Notes: generated by a model from the letters alone, not told the origin. A DNA stretch of 64,000 nt from Paracentrotus lividus (GCA_940671915.1 CALNVZ010002974.1:38493260-38557259); one strand, 5' to 3'; positions 12,035 through 25,249 are shown, counted from the first letter of the stretch. Numbers and translations are program-made.

Positions 12035-14159
12035 ACAGTTAAACAGATTTCTTAATGATATCAATGGTATTGGTCTCTTTGAATACACTGCAACTATAAA
12101 ACAAGCTATAAAGTGACTATAATGTACACATTTTATACAAGTTGAATCTTTGTGAAAATTTGAATATGACCATTAGAACATCTTTAGCGCCCTCTATTGT
12201 TATTGACATTATTATACGGTCATTTCTCAAGAATGTAGCCAATTTGCCGGAAACCCCAGCTGTTTTTTATATAGTAATATTATACACATTTATAATGATT
12301 TTTAGATCTCTATTTCAGGTGATATATGTAAGTCATATTATCTTTCATTCTATTCCAAAGTAAACTCAAAAATTGAAAATTGAAAATTATATCCTCATGA
12401 ATGTTCCTATCAAGGAAATTAACAAAAATCATGCAATATTTGTATGCAAATTTTTTTGCTTCAACAGCATCAACCTCTCCTCTTGTTATTCTTTTCTTCT
12501 TTTACTTTTTTGGAAGTTTGATCTACGATTTGTGATTAGTGTGAACACAACCTTTCCAATCATATGGCCCCCATTTCTTTTTTGGTTTGTGTCAGGGATG
12601 ATATGTTAGTTTCCATTAAGAAGAAGTACTCTAGCTAGCCATTAAGCTAGAGGGTATCCACACGCCATACCTCACATCACCAAGCTTTCATCTTCTTTGA
12701 TTTGAAGAAGCCGGTAAGTAGCTGGCAAACCTTAATGGAGGTCGAGCCATCAGACATGATGCTTAACCAAAGTCTTTAACTGGCCCCGGTGATCATTATT
12801 AAAACAGACAAGAAATTAAAGGCAATGTATGGACTTGGTATGGTGTGGTTGTATTATTTCCCACCATGCTTCTTGATTCTTTACTTATTGTTTATGCACT
12901 ATAAAGTAGATATAAGAAATAGACATGTATGATTATTCTATAGTTTCTTTGTTTTGAAGATAATAATAAAAACTATCTTGGCAGAATATGGCCTCTTCTA
13001 GGGATTAGTACTGCTTCAGTACTTTGATCAAAAGGCAATACTAGCAATATTTTAAGGTGACCCTCCTTACAAATACTGGTGGCAGTCTCCTTATTGTGCT
13101 TTTTACTAAAAAAAAGCATCCCCGAATAGCAAACGTTTGATGATTATACAGTCATCATCTTTACAATCACAATTGTTGTATTCCTTTAAATGAGATCATT
13201 CAAAATAAATGACAGAAATAGAAATGCTGCTTACGCTTTCATGAGGGTATTTTCAAGCTCAATAAACAGCCACCATTCAAATCCCTCAGTGATTAAAGCT
13301 TTTTAAGGCGAATCAAAACTCACATTTATGAAGTTTTAGGAATGATACTTGATTTATCAGAGATCTTAAAACCATTTCCATTAGAACAGGGTTAAAATAG
13401 TACAAATTCATCTCAAAGTGAATTAATAGCATTGTTAAATGGTATCATTAAACAAGAAAAATAATTGTTCAATTAAAGTGTCAAAATATTACAGTGAATT
13501 TTGTTCTTCTTTTATTTTTTCTTTGTTCTGTTTTCATTGTTTGTTTTTTGTTTTTGTTTTTTTTTTTGTTTTTTTTTACATTGAATCGTAAAATGTTGCT
13601 CTCTTTCTTCATTCCAACATTAGTGGTAGTTGTCAATACATACGTATTTATAGAAAGTCTTATTGTAAAGAAGGATAGAAATCAATTAACTATACATCAC
13701 TTGAATATAATGAAAAAAGATTATTTCCTGATGTTTTCTTTCTTTCGTTGAGGCGGTACAAGTCAAATTATATCAAATGTCTTAAATGTCCACATGCATG
13801 CCTTTCCTCAGGATAGGCGTGTGTCTCATTTATGTCTTTGTACTTTAACATCTAGGTTAATTTATGAAATTAGGAGACTGTAAGGCCCTAATCTGGTGCT
13901 GAATGACCGCCAAAGGATGGATCGGAGAAGGGATGGGAATCTTTCGTTTCATCTTCATTTTGGTCCCTGAATTCTGGAGCAACCATGTTCCTTCGCAAGC
14001 CCCTTGGATTATCCAGCCCAGTTTGACATTTAGGGTACAGGGGAAACTCATTTATTTTCTCAAAGGATACCATCACTTCTACCAGTGTTCATCCTAAAGT
14101 CCTAGCTGAATTCAATGTTGATTGAATCGGAAAGGAAGGCGAATTAGACATAGAGATGA
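12035..14159. other. Non-coding stretch
   Basis: Mostly AT-rich with a T-rich run at 13500-13580. The block 13857-14100 is more balanced in composition and is open in three frames on both strands. This argues for low stop density rather than a gene, and no splice sites frame it convincingly. Confidence 0.4.
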
Positions 14160-14420
14160 GGTAAATTGGAGAGTTAGAGAGAGAGATAGAGAGAGAGAGA
14201 AAGAACAAACTAAAGAAAGAGAGAGAGAGAGAGAAAGAACAAACTAAAGAAAAAGAGAGAAAGAGAGAGAAATCGAAAAATTAAGGATGAGATGAGGTGA
14301 CAATTAACAGAGGAAGAGAAAGAAGGAAACAGATAGATAGAGAGAAAGAGGGGGAATAGAGGTACTTATTGAGGGAACAAAAGGATGATAGATGAGAATA
14401 AAGAGAGGGAGAGTAATAGA
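14160..14420. repeat. GA-rich microsatellite
   Basis: Impure (GA)n with recurring AAAGAACAAACTAAAGAAA at 14199 and 14235, fading into A/G-rich sequence. Confidence 0.85.
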
Positions 14421-15894
14421 GAATATAGAAAACAAAGAAAATACAGAAAGGATACAACACGCATAAAGATTGAGAATCATTCTAGTGAACCACCTTTCCA
14501 AACAGCTGAATAACCCTCATCTTCCCTTTAAATCAATTTCATCAACATTAACTCAACTCGGATGTCACAAAACACATTAGAACGAGACATCCTACAAGAT
14601 CTAAATGTAGTCTTGGCTGTCCTATGAAATCTATCTTCATTATGGCCCAATATCCTGGCACCTTAGCAGCGCATAGTGATTGATGATTGTCTAACACCCC
14701 TCAACGTAGGAAGCCTCCATTCCTCCACATGTATACAGCTGAAATAACTCAAATTATTTATGTCACATTCAGTCATCATGCGAATGAAACAGATCACTCT
14801 GGGCAATACAGAGGAAGGGGGAATATTAAAAAATAGTTTTTATATTTTTGAATTGTTCGGTATATTCCCAACAAGAATCTTAAAACTTGTTTTAGATTTA
14901 TTCATGTGTAATTAGGATTCAACTTCTTTATCTCAAAAAAGGGCATGTATTTTTACAATATCAAATATTGGTATGAAGATGATGAAAAGAAAACATTCCT
15001 TCAATCACCTTTCATCCTGATTTTATACTGTAAATGCTAACTTTCACTGTCAGAAAAGAGATGATTCTTAGAAAGAGAAACATCATGAACATTGTGAATA
15101 TATTTACCCTACCCAGCTTTATACACTTTGACTTTCAGAAGAAAAGCTGTTATTTACTGTTTTGCATCATGTAAGTTCATTTTGAAAGTAAGATTGATAT
15201 GTTACTTGCACAGCTAATGGAGTAGAAAGTTTGTGTGGGTTTTTGAAGTGTCTCCTCACCCAAAAATCCTTCATGTCTCACATTCTAGAGTGCATAGACA
15301 GAGTTTACTCTTTACTTTCTTTTTATTTTCCTAGAATGTCTTTTTTTTTAATGCCCAACTCAGAATAGGGCTCTGACTATAAGGAGTAACTTATATAGAG
15401 GTTTGTCTTTTTTGTTTTTGTTTCTTTGGTTTTACTTTTAGTAAAGAGTTAAAGCAAGACCGAACTGAGCAACACTTTCATTGACTGTGTGTTATAAATA
15501 GCTTGTCTGAAAATATACTCTTTGAGATAAGTATTAACAATACTATAAATTAAGCTTTTATTTAATTTGTATTGAGAAACTAATTTTTTTAATGGAAAGT
15601 ATTTGTATTGTTATTTGGTATCATAATTATTACAGTTTGACTTTATTGAGTAGTGAAAAGGTGTTCTATCATTCTAATGGGCCTGAATTATAAGACTACA
15701 CTGCCAGGATGTTGCCTTATGGGTTAGGAATCAGGGCAGAATTGAGTAGTTGAGGACTTGAGGTGGTGCAATACAAGGCTGCTGGTTCGTATTGGCTTTA
15801 AATAATTCCCTATCTATATATGATTGTTTGAGGAAAGCCACAGAAACCTATAGACGAATTTGGGCAGCATTTCATGGAAGTGAGCCCTCTACGT
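14421..15894. other. Non-coding stretch
   Basis: AT-rich. Around 15740-15800 a GGTTCGTATT motif after GAGGTGGTGCAA could be an eroded SINE head, but it is too degraded to call. Confidence 0.4.
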
Positions 15895-16045
15895 GTCCGC
15901 CATATAGCTGGGGGTTACCCAGTGTACTATGCATGCGCCACGTGCGCGTATGTCTGCGCATTTGAACAATTTCCTTTGTTACGCATACATGAGCACATAC
16001 GGAGCATGCGTAGTACATTGGAAGCCCCCCAGCAATGGCTGCCAC
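15895..16045. repeat. Short imperfect hairpin with GCATGC arms
   Basis: AGCTGGGGGTTACCCAGTGT followed by ACTATGCATGCGCC is mirrored by GGAGCATGCGTAGTACATTG and CCCCCCAGC. The arms are about 50 bases each around a centre near 15980. GC and CpG are well above the surroundings. The outer bases (GTCCGCCATATAGC against CAATGGCTGCCACCATGAC) also pair partly. Probably a tiny foldback element. The 106-codon open frame at 15929-16249 runs from it into the next transposon and is not a gene. Confidence 0.6.
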
Positions 16046-16167
16046 CATGACAAAACATCACCCAAACCGAATTTGTCTATGGCCACATGTCATGAGTTGG
16101 GTGGAAAATGCGTTACATGTCCAAAAAATTGTAGAAATGTACATTCGCATCAACACTCTAGTTCTTA

Positions 16168-17436
16168 CACTCTCAGAAAAATTATTAACCAACCGGGCAA
16201 AATTTTAACCAACCGTTGGTTCAAATATGAACTTACCAACTGTTGGTAAACGCGTTAACCAACCCCAGTTGTTAAAATTTAACCAATTATGTATTAAAAT
16301 TTTAATAGAAGTTGGTTAAATTATTTAACCAACCCTAGTTGTAAAAATTTTTAATACTTAATTGGTTAATTTCTTTTTAATACATCATGGTTGGTTAAAA
16401 ACAAATCAAGCGATAGACCGGACTGGACCGGCCTTTTGACAATTTGATCAAAGTATTGGTACAAATAACATGAAGAGTTATGCCTGTATTATTAGACTAC
16501 ATGCATTATTTGTTGGCCTAAATAGGGTAGGCCTTCAGTATTGGTCCAGTACCTATCATTACTTCGGTTCAGACGTTAGGTCTACAAATACAATCTAGTC
16601 GCAGTATCTGAGATGTAACTGGATCTAATTACAGATCTAAAGTATAGAAATGAGATGTTGGCCTAGATTCTACGTTTAGATTCAAGGTCATCACTCTTAA
16701 ACCAGTCAAGTAGGCCTATTGAGCTATATCCACATCGAGAGGTCTACAAATATTAGGCTAAATTTAGATGCAAGTCATGGTTCTAAACGTAGTTCTAAAT
16801 ATTTAGCCAACTAAATCTATGACCTCAAGACTTAGTCCGAGACCAAGCTGGTTGGAGAGAGAAGTATTTAGAATCTAGATTCTAGACCGGAGCTGCATAA
16901 ATTTCAAGCAAGTTTAATACCTAAGACAGTTAAAGCTAGTCAACGTCTCAACCGAAAATTAAAAACCGACTGGCCATGTAGTCCAAAACATAATGCATGT
17001 TAGTCCTATATCACAGGCCTATACTCTTCAAGTCATTTCTACCTACCATATACTTTGATCAGATTGTCAAGATAGGTCCAGCTAGACCACGCAGTCAGCT
17101 TGTGTAACCCTGTTGTCGTCGCGAGCAGGCCTACGTGCATAATGAATAGGCGCACTATATCTTACGTGTATTTAAATCAAACTCGCAAGATTTCTAGCGC
17201 GAGGAGCGGAGCGCATATCTTTGTTAAATCCTCGTTTCCCATTGGTTGTTTTCTTCCATGTGACCAATTTTTTTAACCAACTATTGTTAAAACTGGAATT
17301 GGGCTTTTTTAACCAACCCATGCCTTTTCACGTTTAACCAACTTGTTTTTAACCGACTTTTCTTTTAATACATTATTGGTTAATATTTTTAACCAACTGT
17401 TTAATATGCATTTTTTTTACCAGCGTTCTGAGAGTG
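16168..17436. mobile_element. 1.27-kb TA-flanked element with TTAACCAAC subterminal repeats
   Basis: The ends CACTCTCAGAA and TTCTGAGAGTG are flanked by TA (16166-16167, 17437-17438). Both ends are packed with TTAACCAAC or its complement, about eight or more copies within the first 230 bases and a similar set in the last 190 bases, in mirrored orientation. The interior (about 16400-17230) shows no transposase frame. Terminal CACT plus TA matches a Tc1/mariner-like class, and the clustered motif looks like a transposase-binding array; both points are inference. Confidence 0.8.
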
Positions 17437-17438
17437 TA

Positions 17439-18782
17439 GTAGTAAGTCAGACATGTATAAAAGTGTATTATATTGAAAGCAGAGATTGAAAGAAGGATGA
17501 TTAACATATTTTTGTGCCTGTATAAGGTTGTTTATATAAGCTATACAGAGTGTTACAGGAAAAAAATGTTTGAAAAACTTCACAATTTACCGGCGAATAA
17601 TTTCTTAATCTTTTCACCAAATGAAATGAATCATCGTGGATTGTGTACATAAGATGCTATGCTTCTAAAAAATATAAACTTGTAATACAAAATTATTATT
17701 TCTAACCGCGGTACAGGGTGTCAAAAAGAAGAAGGGCAGAAATCCTGTCTTTTACACTTGGTACAACTCAAAGTTTATTGCAAGTAATATGTTTCCACTT
17801 AATTGTTTTTACATGCATGCAAAGAAAAATGGCAAAAAAATGACAATTATTGTAAAATTGCATGTGACAATTTTTGATGCCTGCAATGCATTGTCTATGA
17901 GGGTGTGCATTAAGTTTGTTTTAATTGATTAATTAATTGATTAGATTACTTTTGAAAAATCTTCTTCACATTTATCTAGAACCACATAAATTCCAAGAGA
18001 ATGATATATCACTCAACCCATAAGACCAATTGGCTGCAAAGATTATAACGCAGCAAACAATAAGAAAGTAACAAAATGGGAATTCCTATGCTTTAACACG
18101 TGCCTCCACCGTAGGATCCTCCACCGTAGGATCCTTCACCCCTTATCCTGCTCCACTAAAAGTATCTTGTATTAAACCTATGAGCATAGCGAAGCTGAAA
18201 CTTCACAGACATGTAGCCTGATAAACTATCTACAATATGAATTATTGCACAGCTATGACTGTACATCATTTTCATGCCATGTGAAAAAATGTAATAATTT
18301 TCCCTCCAAAATGTAACGCCTCCACCCTTTTACAATACCCCAACTTGTGACACATGGCCCTATATATATCGAAAAAAAAAAAACAAAAGTGAGGTTATCA
18401 AAAAAACATAACATCTAATCATAACAAAGGGGAATCAGGGTACTTGCCCCGAACCCGCCAAGAATATTTAATGCTTTGTTCATACAGAGAAACCAAAGAT
18501 GATGCTCCACTTATTCAGCATCTCTAAATAATTCTGATATTCAGCAAATTAGAAAAATTGCAATATTCAATGCAAATTCTTATCAGACAGTGCAATTGCC
18601 CTATCACCCCCACCCCTTCCTCCTCCCCCCACCCCTTTCTCCCCCTACCCAAACCCTCCCATCCTCATAATGTGGTAAAACACCATTCATTTCAACATCA
18701 CAGGAAAGGCATCCCATCTCCCCTATACATGTCATCAATACTCTTCTCTTGGTATCTATACAATCAAGGGTACAGTATATGA
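17439..18782. other. Non-coding stretch
   Basis: AT-rich with a short duplicated CTCCACCGTAGGATC at 18104-18135 and a C-rich run at 18605-18660. Open frames at 18558-18807 derive from the C-rich run. Confidence 0.45.
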
Positions 18783-19037
18783 GATGCATCATGTCAAAAT
18801 GAAACATAATTCGCCAAGCAAAAAGTAAAAAAGAGTCAAGAAAAGCGGTAAAATATTTTTAAAATGTCAAATTCTAGGCAAGAATACTTTTGATTTTCAT
18901 AATCTACAATGTTTCATTGTGTGGACTGAAAAAGAATTGAGTAAAAATGATAATTGGAAAATATCTAAAAATTCATTATTTTGCCAATATCTATGACACT
19001 TTGCTAGGCGACTGTCCAATTTTGACATAATGCATCA
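18783..19037. mobile_element. Foldback MITE beginning GATGCATCAT, copy 1
   Basis: Begins GATGCATCATGTCAAAATGA and ends with the inverted TCCAATTTTGACATAATGCATC, giving terminal arms of about 22 bp. Internal blocks GTAAAAAAGAGTCAAGAAAAG and AAATGTCAAATTCTAGG are shared with the copy at 63451-63645. Confidence 0.7.
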
Positions 19038-20235
19038 CACGTAGCATTTGCACAGGAATCGTGGTCAACGTCAAGATACACGCACCACAACACAAACCAC
19101 AATAACAAAAAGCCAAAATATGTAACATTTTTGAAAAACTTTAATTAGAGCTGCCACGTAGGTGACCAAGAGGAGTCGAAAGGAAACAACGGGGGAGTAA
19201 TAATGAAAGATGGGGGCAGTTATAAGGAAAGATGTAAGTCAATCGCTGTGCCCTTTGCAATGCAAGCATCCTTATTTACCCCCATCTTGCCATCACATTT
19301 TCACACTTCAAACTTTACATGAAATATGAATGCATCATTCATAAGAAGAGGCAGAGTTTCAAGATTCAGCTTGAATGATAACACTTGAACTGGCATGCAC
19401 GGTGTACATGTACTTCAATTAATATCTACATAGCTCTTAAAATTGAAGGCTTATTTAGAAAGGACTTATAGACTGACCTAGATTTGCAGGGATAATTTCA
19501 AATTAAACTGTATTTACTTTATGAAGTGTCATTGAAATGAACATTACAAATCATTCTGATCAAATTACTTGTTAAGATTCATATATCATTCACTCTAGTA
19601 TAACCCTTATGCCCTTTTATAACTTCAAATGATTTGGTGTGTTGAACATGAAGCATGGTACACGTATTTCATTATCTTGAATTAAAATCTAATATTTAGC
19701 AGGAACAAGCTAATGCTCAGAAATGGTATTCAACCACATGTACTATGTCAAGAGAGGCTCTTTATCTTTTAGTGGTCCGTTCGGATCATTTGATCTCAGT
19801 AAATCCCAACTGATTAAATGTACTGCATTAAATTCGAAGGAGACTATGTTGAGGGATATCCGTTATAAAAAAATTAACATGTTTGTCATGGAAGAACACA
19901 TATATTGGTGATGATGTCCTAAAATAAGGAATAAATTTAATGAATGAATAAATATTTCAGATAGGTTGTGCTTTTTTTTCCTTCAAATTAACTCTGCTGG
20001 TTCATTTTGTTGTCCTGATCATGTTAAAGAACTCTGTAACAACAAGATTGTTGATGATTAATTAGGACAGAGATTTTCAAGCATTAATATATATATCCAG
20101 CACAGTTTTTTAATGTTTAGAAATAACATTAATATTCTAAGAAGTATGTACACAAACATTGGAGACAAAATTGCCTTCTCTGTATGCCCCATCAAGGTTT
20201 AAAGCAATTAGATAAATTAATATATTAACCTATGA
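19038..20235. other. Non-coding stretch
   Basis: AT-rich; no exon or repeat edge supported. The open frame at 19723-19911 has no splice or family support. Confidence 0.45.
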
Positions 20236-20330
20236 GGAAGCATCATGGCTCAGTGGTACGTGTACTTCAATGGTTCTGTTATCACTAGGGTGCAAATCTA
20301 AGTGGATGTGCCAGTGCCATTTCACAGGGC
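20236..20330 (+). mobile_element. Eroded tRNA-derived SINE head
   Basis: AGCATCATGGCTCAGTGG gives an A-box-like motif. GGGTGCAAATCT about 45 bases downstream gives a weak B-box-like motif. No tail was identified. Confidence 0.4.
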
Positions 20331-20787
20331 ACTGAAAAAACCTCTATTAACAAACTCCTGCAATACCGCCTGAGATCAACATCACAGCTGATTGCAATCG
20401 ATTGAGTGCATTTGTACACAAAATGAATGAGGATGATGTCATTTGATTGCTAACTTGGGTGATACACTATACACGTTTAGGTCTTTGATTGTATACAGAC
20501 TTGCTTTTTCAGAAGTCACAACAAAATAAATTGTCCATCAACAATATCTAGCATTTTGATATCCACCCGAAATGCATCCCCAGATAAACAGACACGATGA
20601 TGAGGGGCTGTAATGTAATCACAATGCCCCTGGGCATGAACTGTCTGATATGCCAACCTTGATATGTTTATCCAAGGACGACAATTCTATTAACCCTTTT
20701 GATACAGGTAATAATACATTACCCCTGTTGAGATGTATCCCAATTACACAGATTAAACCTGTACTAGCAGTTCCATAAACAATTTAA

Positions 20788-21163
20788 AGTGAAACTAGTG
20801 CTCTGGTCATGACATTGAAATGTGGAAGACACTGTCTAAAAGTAATTTGGAGAGGTTGATAACATTTCACCTAAGCATTATTTTGTGCTGTGAGGTTTTG
20901 GAATCGCCAAAATGATTCAGCTTTAAGTCACATGCACTTACACAGAAATGCATGTATGGGGCAACATAAAATGTTCGCGACCCAAACATGTTTGCTGTGT
21001 GGTATATTTTGGATCATATTGTGACTATTAGGGAATTTGAAAAGCAATATTTTGTTGTGGAGCTATTTATTATGATATTCTTCCCAAATATGAAAATAAC
21101 AGGAAAGCTCACAACAATTTTTTCTTCATCTTTCCCACACTTTCCCACTACACTAGATTCCCT
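20788..21163 (+). mobile_element. TTAA-flanked MITE, family 1, copy 3
   Basis: Flanked by TTAA at 20784-20787 and 21164-21167. The start is AGTGAAACTAGTGC and the end is CACTAGATTCCCT. It matches 8490-8870 along its length with small indels. About 35 bp of sequence beginning TTAAACCT and containing TTCCATAAACAATTTAA is present on both sides (20753-20787 and 21164-21201). Confidence 0.85.
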
Positions 21164-21308
21164 TTAAACCTCTACTAGCACAATGTTCCATAAACAATTT
21201 AAGAAATACTCTCACATGGTGATCACGTACCTAGTGCTATCATTCTGTCTTTGCTTGATGTACAGGGAATTGGGGGATGATGAACATTATACATATTTTT
21301 ATTCCCAA

Positions 21309-21930
21309 AAATCTCCCACAAGAACAACTTTCTGATTTTTTTTAATGGACACAATGGACAAACGAAAAAAGAGAAGGAGAGAGAGGAAAAGAAAGCGAGA
21401 GAGAAGATTCCCCAGGAGAGTAATGAACATGAAATAGCCTAGAGAGAGCAGAGGGTGAAAAGAATAATGATGAAATCACAAGAAAAGCTAAGAAGTGATG
21501 ACTTAGAGACTTGAGAGATAAGCAAGAGAGAGATAGATGGAGCAGAAAATGAACGAAGACAGAAAAAAAATCTCACAATGCATGTGTAATCTCATCTAAA
21601 TGCTCTTTGCAGTTTAAACATTAGTTGTAAACAATACCACACACTTTTCATCTACTTTAGATGTTAACCTATTAGATTTCCCAACAATAACATTTCTTTT
21701 TTTTTTTACTGGAAATAATGGATAGAAAGAAAAATAGAAAGAAAAAGAGAGAAAGAGAGAGAAAGAGAAGGAGAGATAGATAGAGAGACAGACAGACAGG
21801 GAAGAATCCCCATGAGAGTCATGAACATAAAATAGCCTGGAGAAGTGAGACAATGAAAAGAAGAAAGATGAAATCAATAGAAAAACTTAGAAGTGATGAC
21901 CTGAAGAGCAAGGGGATGAGTACCAGAGAG

Positions 21931-21970
<40 letters not shown>

Positions 21971-22111
21971 CAGAAAATGAACAAAGACAGAAAAAATTCT
22001 CAGAATGCATGAGTAATCTGATCCAAATGCCCTTTACGGTTTAAACATTAGCAGTAAACAATACCACACACTATTCATCTACTTTAGATGTTAACCTATT
22101 GGACGGACCAA
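21309..22111 (+). repeat. Tandem duplication of a ~0.4-kb unit
   Basis: Copy 1 is 21309-21675 and copy 2 about 21676-22111. Shared landmarks are GAGAGTAATGAACATGAAAT against GAGAGTCATGAACATAAAAT, AGAAGTGATGAC, GAGCAGAAAATGAAC, and a strongly conserved last 90 bases containing TAAACAATACCACACAC and CATCTACTTTAGATGTTAAC. Copy 2 is longer because its (GA)n tracts (near 21750 and 21940-21965) are expanded. The A/G-rich open frames on both strands are not genes. Confidence 0.85.
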
Positions 22112-24105
22112 TGGATTTCCCACCAGACAACATGCGCATGCGGAATTAGGGAGAATACATGCATTGAATAATTGACCCATTATGTTCAGGCTACGTGTAC
22201 TTCTTCCCTCGCTAAAAAATAGATGGGATAACGGCTTTCAATAACAATGATAAAATTACCTTCAAGCATTATATAGAGATATCACTCACTATAATATTCT
22301 GAACTCGTCAAAAAATCCTGGGAAAAAAACGTTCAAATTTTAGCCAAAAAAAGCTTTATAAAACCCCAAAAGGATCTGAAAATGGATAAAACACAGAAAT
22401 CAGGAGTAATAAATTTCCTGAATTTAGGAAATTTCCTTAAAGGGGTGTTTCTGATTTTCAATGTCAAGTTATACTTGAGTTTTGGGGTGCATTTATAAAA
22501 GGGTCTTTGTTTAAATGTAACCACATACTCAGCATACTACACACAGCTCAGCCACAAATCTATCTCCTAAGCTGAAAACAAGTTTATAAACACGTAAAGT
22601 ACATTAGAGTACATTAAAGTTCATATAATGACAGCAAAACATGGTTTGTTTATACTTTATTACAAAACTGGCTATAATTAGTAATCTAAAAATAACAATC
22701 ATGAAAAAATTTGGATCTAAAAATACATGAGGCTATAATAACATACAAAACACATAAAAGGCAGGGGTGGCAAAAAAAAACCATGAAGAACTGATAAAAG
22801 AAAGGGAAGACATATATGACAAAGTTCATATTCTTTCTGTGCGACATTTCTAAAATGCTTCTTGTGATATCATGTTCCACTCTTCAAATATCACACATAT
22901 CAATGTGCAACTTCATGAATAATGCAAATAATGATATTATACTGCATGCTATATTCTGAAGGGTTAAGGGGGGAAAAGTATGAAAAGAAAGCATAAAAGA
23001 ATTTATATTTGACATGACATAGCTATAGGAGAGAGATTGGTGCAGTTGTAATCAAATTTCATTTGAAGCATTCACATAGTGTAGGCTCCTAACTTATTAA
23101 AATGAAACTCTTTCTTTTTTTTATATATGAATTTTGCTATATACATTGTATTTCTTTTTCGCTTCACTCCATTCTTGTATAAAATAGCGCTGCACAAGCA
23201 AATAATATAATTCTAAACACAAAAATGAATATTAATAGACAAAAAAATAATCTAATGCCAGAAACAACACCATACGATCTGGACTTTGGTTGATATGCAT
23301 TCTGATTTATCTAGGAAGACAATTTTACATTCAAATTCATCCATCAATCCATGACGTGGGAAAAAAATCTTGCTAATAGCCAGCTTAGGAGGGAATTACC
23401 TTACCATCCATGAACGTACTTTTAAAGCCCAGGAATTGGTTTCTGGTTATTTCCCTTACAGATTAATATATGTTGAAACTGGGAATTATAACTGGAAATA
23501 ATGGAAGTTTATGCTTAATGCCTTGATGAATATTTATGATGGAATGGTGAAAGTATCAAAACAAAGAAATAAATATTTATTATGATGTGTGATCATGGTC
23601 ATAAACCCCAGCCCATACCACTTAGCAAATTAAACAAATCACTCTACCATGAAACTAAAAAACAAGTCATTTACGAATTAAGAATAAGGTTATTTTTTTA
23701 GATACAAATTAACGATCATTAAAACACCAATAAGAACATTGATAAGGCAAATCATATTTGGCGTTATAATAATACATTTCTAAATTTGTAAAGCGCACTT
23801 TTCTGCCTATTAAAGGCACACTTTAGGCAAACAAAAACAAAATACTTAATTAACTGGTTAAAATTGGTACAAATAAAATGAGTTAAGTTTACACAAAGAG
23901 TGCATGTTTCCATGTTTTAAAAGTTTGCAATCATTCAGACACTATCTTCAAGATGAACTAACTAGCTGCATTCTGCTAACATTTTAATGGTTCATGTACA
24001 TCCCTACCACACATGCCTGAGGGAAAAAGCTCACTTCAAGACAAATGACATTGTGACTAATAAAACCCCATAGGATACAATTTTCTCTCATATAATTTGT
24101 AGCAT
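22112..24105. other. Non-coding stretch
   Basis: AT-rich, with poly(A)/(T) runs. No exon, RNA gene or mobile element could be defined. Confidence 0.45.
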
Positions 24106-24109
24106 CTAT

Positions 24110-24340
24110 TTATTTATTTATTTATTATCAATTCGGCAATATTACAATGTACAATTAGAATACAACAATACGTGAATAAAAACAGAACCGTGGAAGGGTA
24201 CATGTAGCTTAGCTGCCTGGGTTTGGGAAAAGCTAACTTGATAACTGTGACCCGAGGGTCTCCCTCCCCATTGGTATTATGATGTCTGCAGGCAAAGAAA
24301 ACGATTTCTAGATCATTAGGGTTTCCATTCATCAAATATT
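24110..24340 (-). mobile_element. LINE 3' end with (AAAT)n tail
   Basis: On the minus strand, a frame with ACRHHNTNGEGDPRVTVIKL is followed by TTGTACATTGTAATATTGCC, GAATTGATAATAAA and an (AAAT)n tail at 24110-24124. This form is typical of the 3' ends of CR1/L2-like LINEs. The 73-codon open frame is probably 3' UTR or degraded ORF2. Confidence 0.5.
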
Positions 24341-24344
24341 GGTA

Positions 24345-25246
24345 TTATGCTACTTTTTAAAGATTTAAAAAAAAAAAAGTTTTGATATAATCAGCATTTC
24401 AAGAATCATCTCCCAAGTTATTCCGATTAAGTAGACTGAGTAGAAATAAAGGCTTCGGCAACATGAAGTGGGATTCTTGCAATGATAAAAATCTAGAAGA
24501 AAAGTCATGTCTTCCTCTGGCAAGGCATTAATCTTCAAATCTGCTATGCTTGACTCAAGTGATGTACATGGGTAATGGTATGAAGAAATAGGCTGAATGC
24601 TTCTAGTGTGTTATCAAGGCAACTAGGGCTACTAGACAAAGCACCTAGACCTTGGGGTAAACATTTGTTGAAGCTGAATGAAATTGTAGAATACTGTACT
24701 GTCCTATAGGTGCCACTCAGTACCATTCATAACTCCAGAAATTGGCCTAAAAAATATGGAAAAGTTGGACCAATTTGAGCTTAAAAGCTGTATTTTAAAA
24801 AAGGCAGAATGTTCATGAGAATGGGGAAATCTGGAGTAAAAAAAATTTCCTCAAAAGTGGCATCTCTGTTTTCCACATTGGACAGGAAAAGAGGATAATC
24901 TTTCAATTGCACTGCCAATTAAACTAAGTTTACTCATCAAGCATGCTGGTTAGAATCAAGAGGGTGACAATCTAGAAACCAAGCCAGCAAAAAACACTTG
25001 GAAGAAAAGGTCAGATTGCTGATAAGATTTAAACCAATTTCTTAGCCCCTTCTCGGTTTACCTGCATCGCCCATTAATTTAATCGAGAAACAATCCCTTC
25101 AACCCAGAGCGACAGACAATATTGGAGCGCCGAATCTCAAATTCAAGATCGATATCTCAGGGTTGGTCATGCGTTGAATCTACTCACGGTTCTTCCTACA
25201 AACGCACCTGCCAGTCGACCTACAAAGTGAAGCTTTTCTCTCAACT
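24345..25246. other. Non-coding stretch
   Basis: Nothing firmly supported. The 25040-25200 block is richer in CpG and holds GTAAAC- and GTGAGT-type donor-like sites on the minus strand, but no frame could be tied to them. Confidence 0.4.
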
Positions 25247-25249
25247 TTA

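Noticed and set aside
12620..12730. Plus-strand donor GTAAGT after GAAGAAGCCG
   Set aside because: No acceptor or start upstream and only a short frame; isolated donor-like site.
13857..14100. Block open in three frames on both strands, considered an exon
   Set aside because: No splice-site pair agrees with a frame and no domain; low stop density alone is not evidence.
15737..15800. Possible SINE head
   Set aside because: Only a weak B-box-like motif; A box and tail not convincing.
15929..16249. 106-codon frame with several cysteines
   Set aside because: Starts in a hairpin and ends inside a transposon; composite of unrelated DNA.
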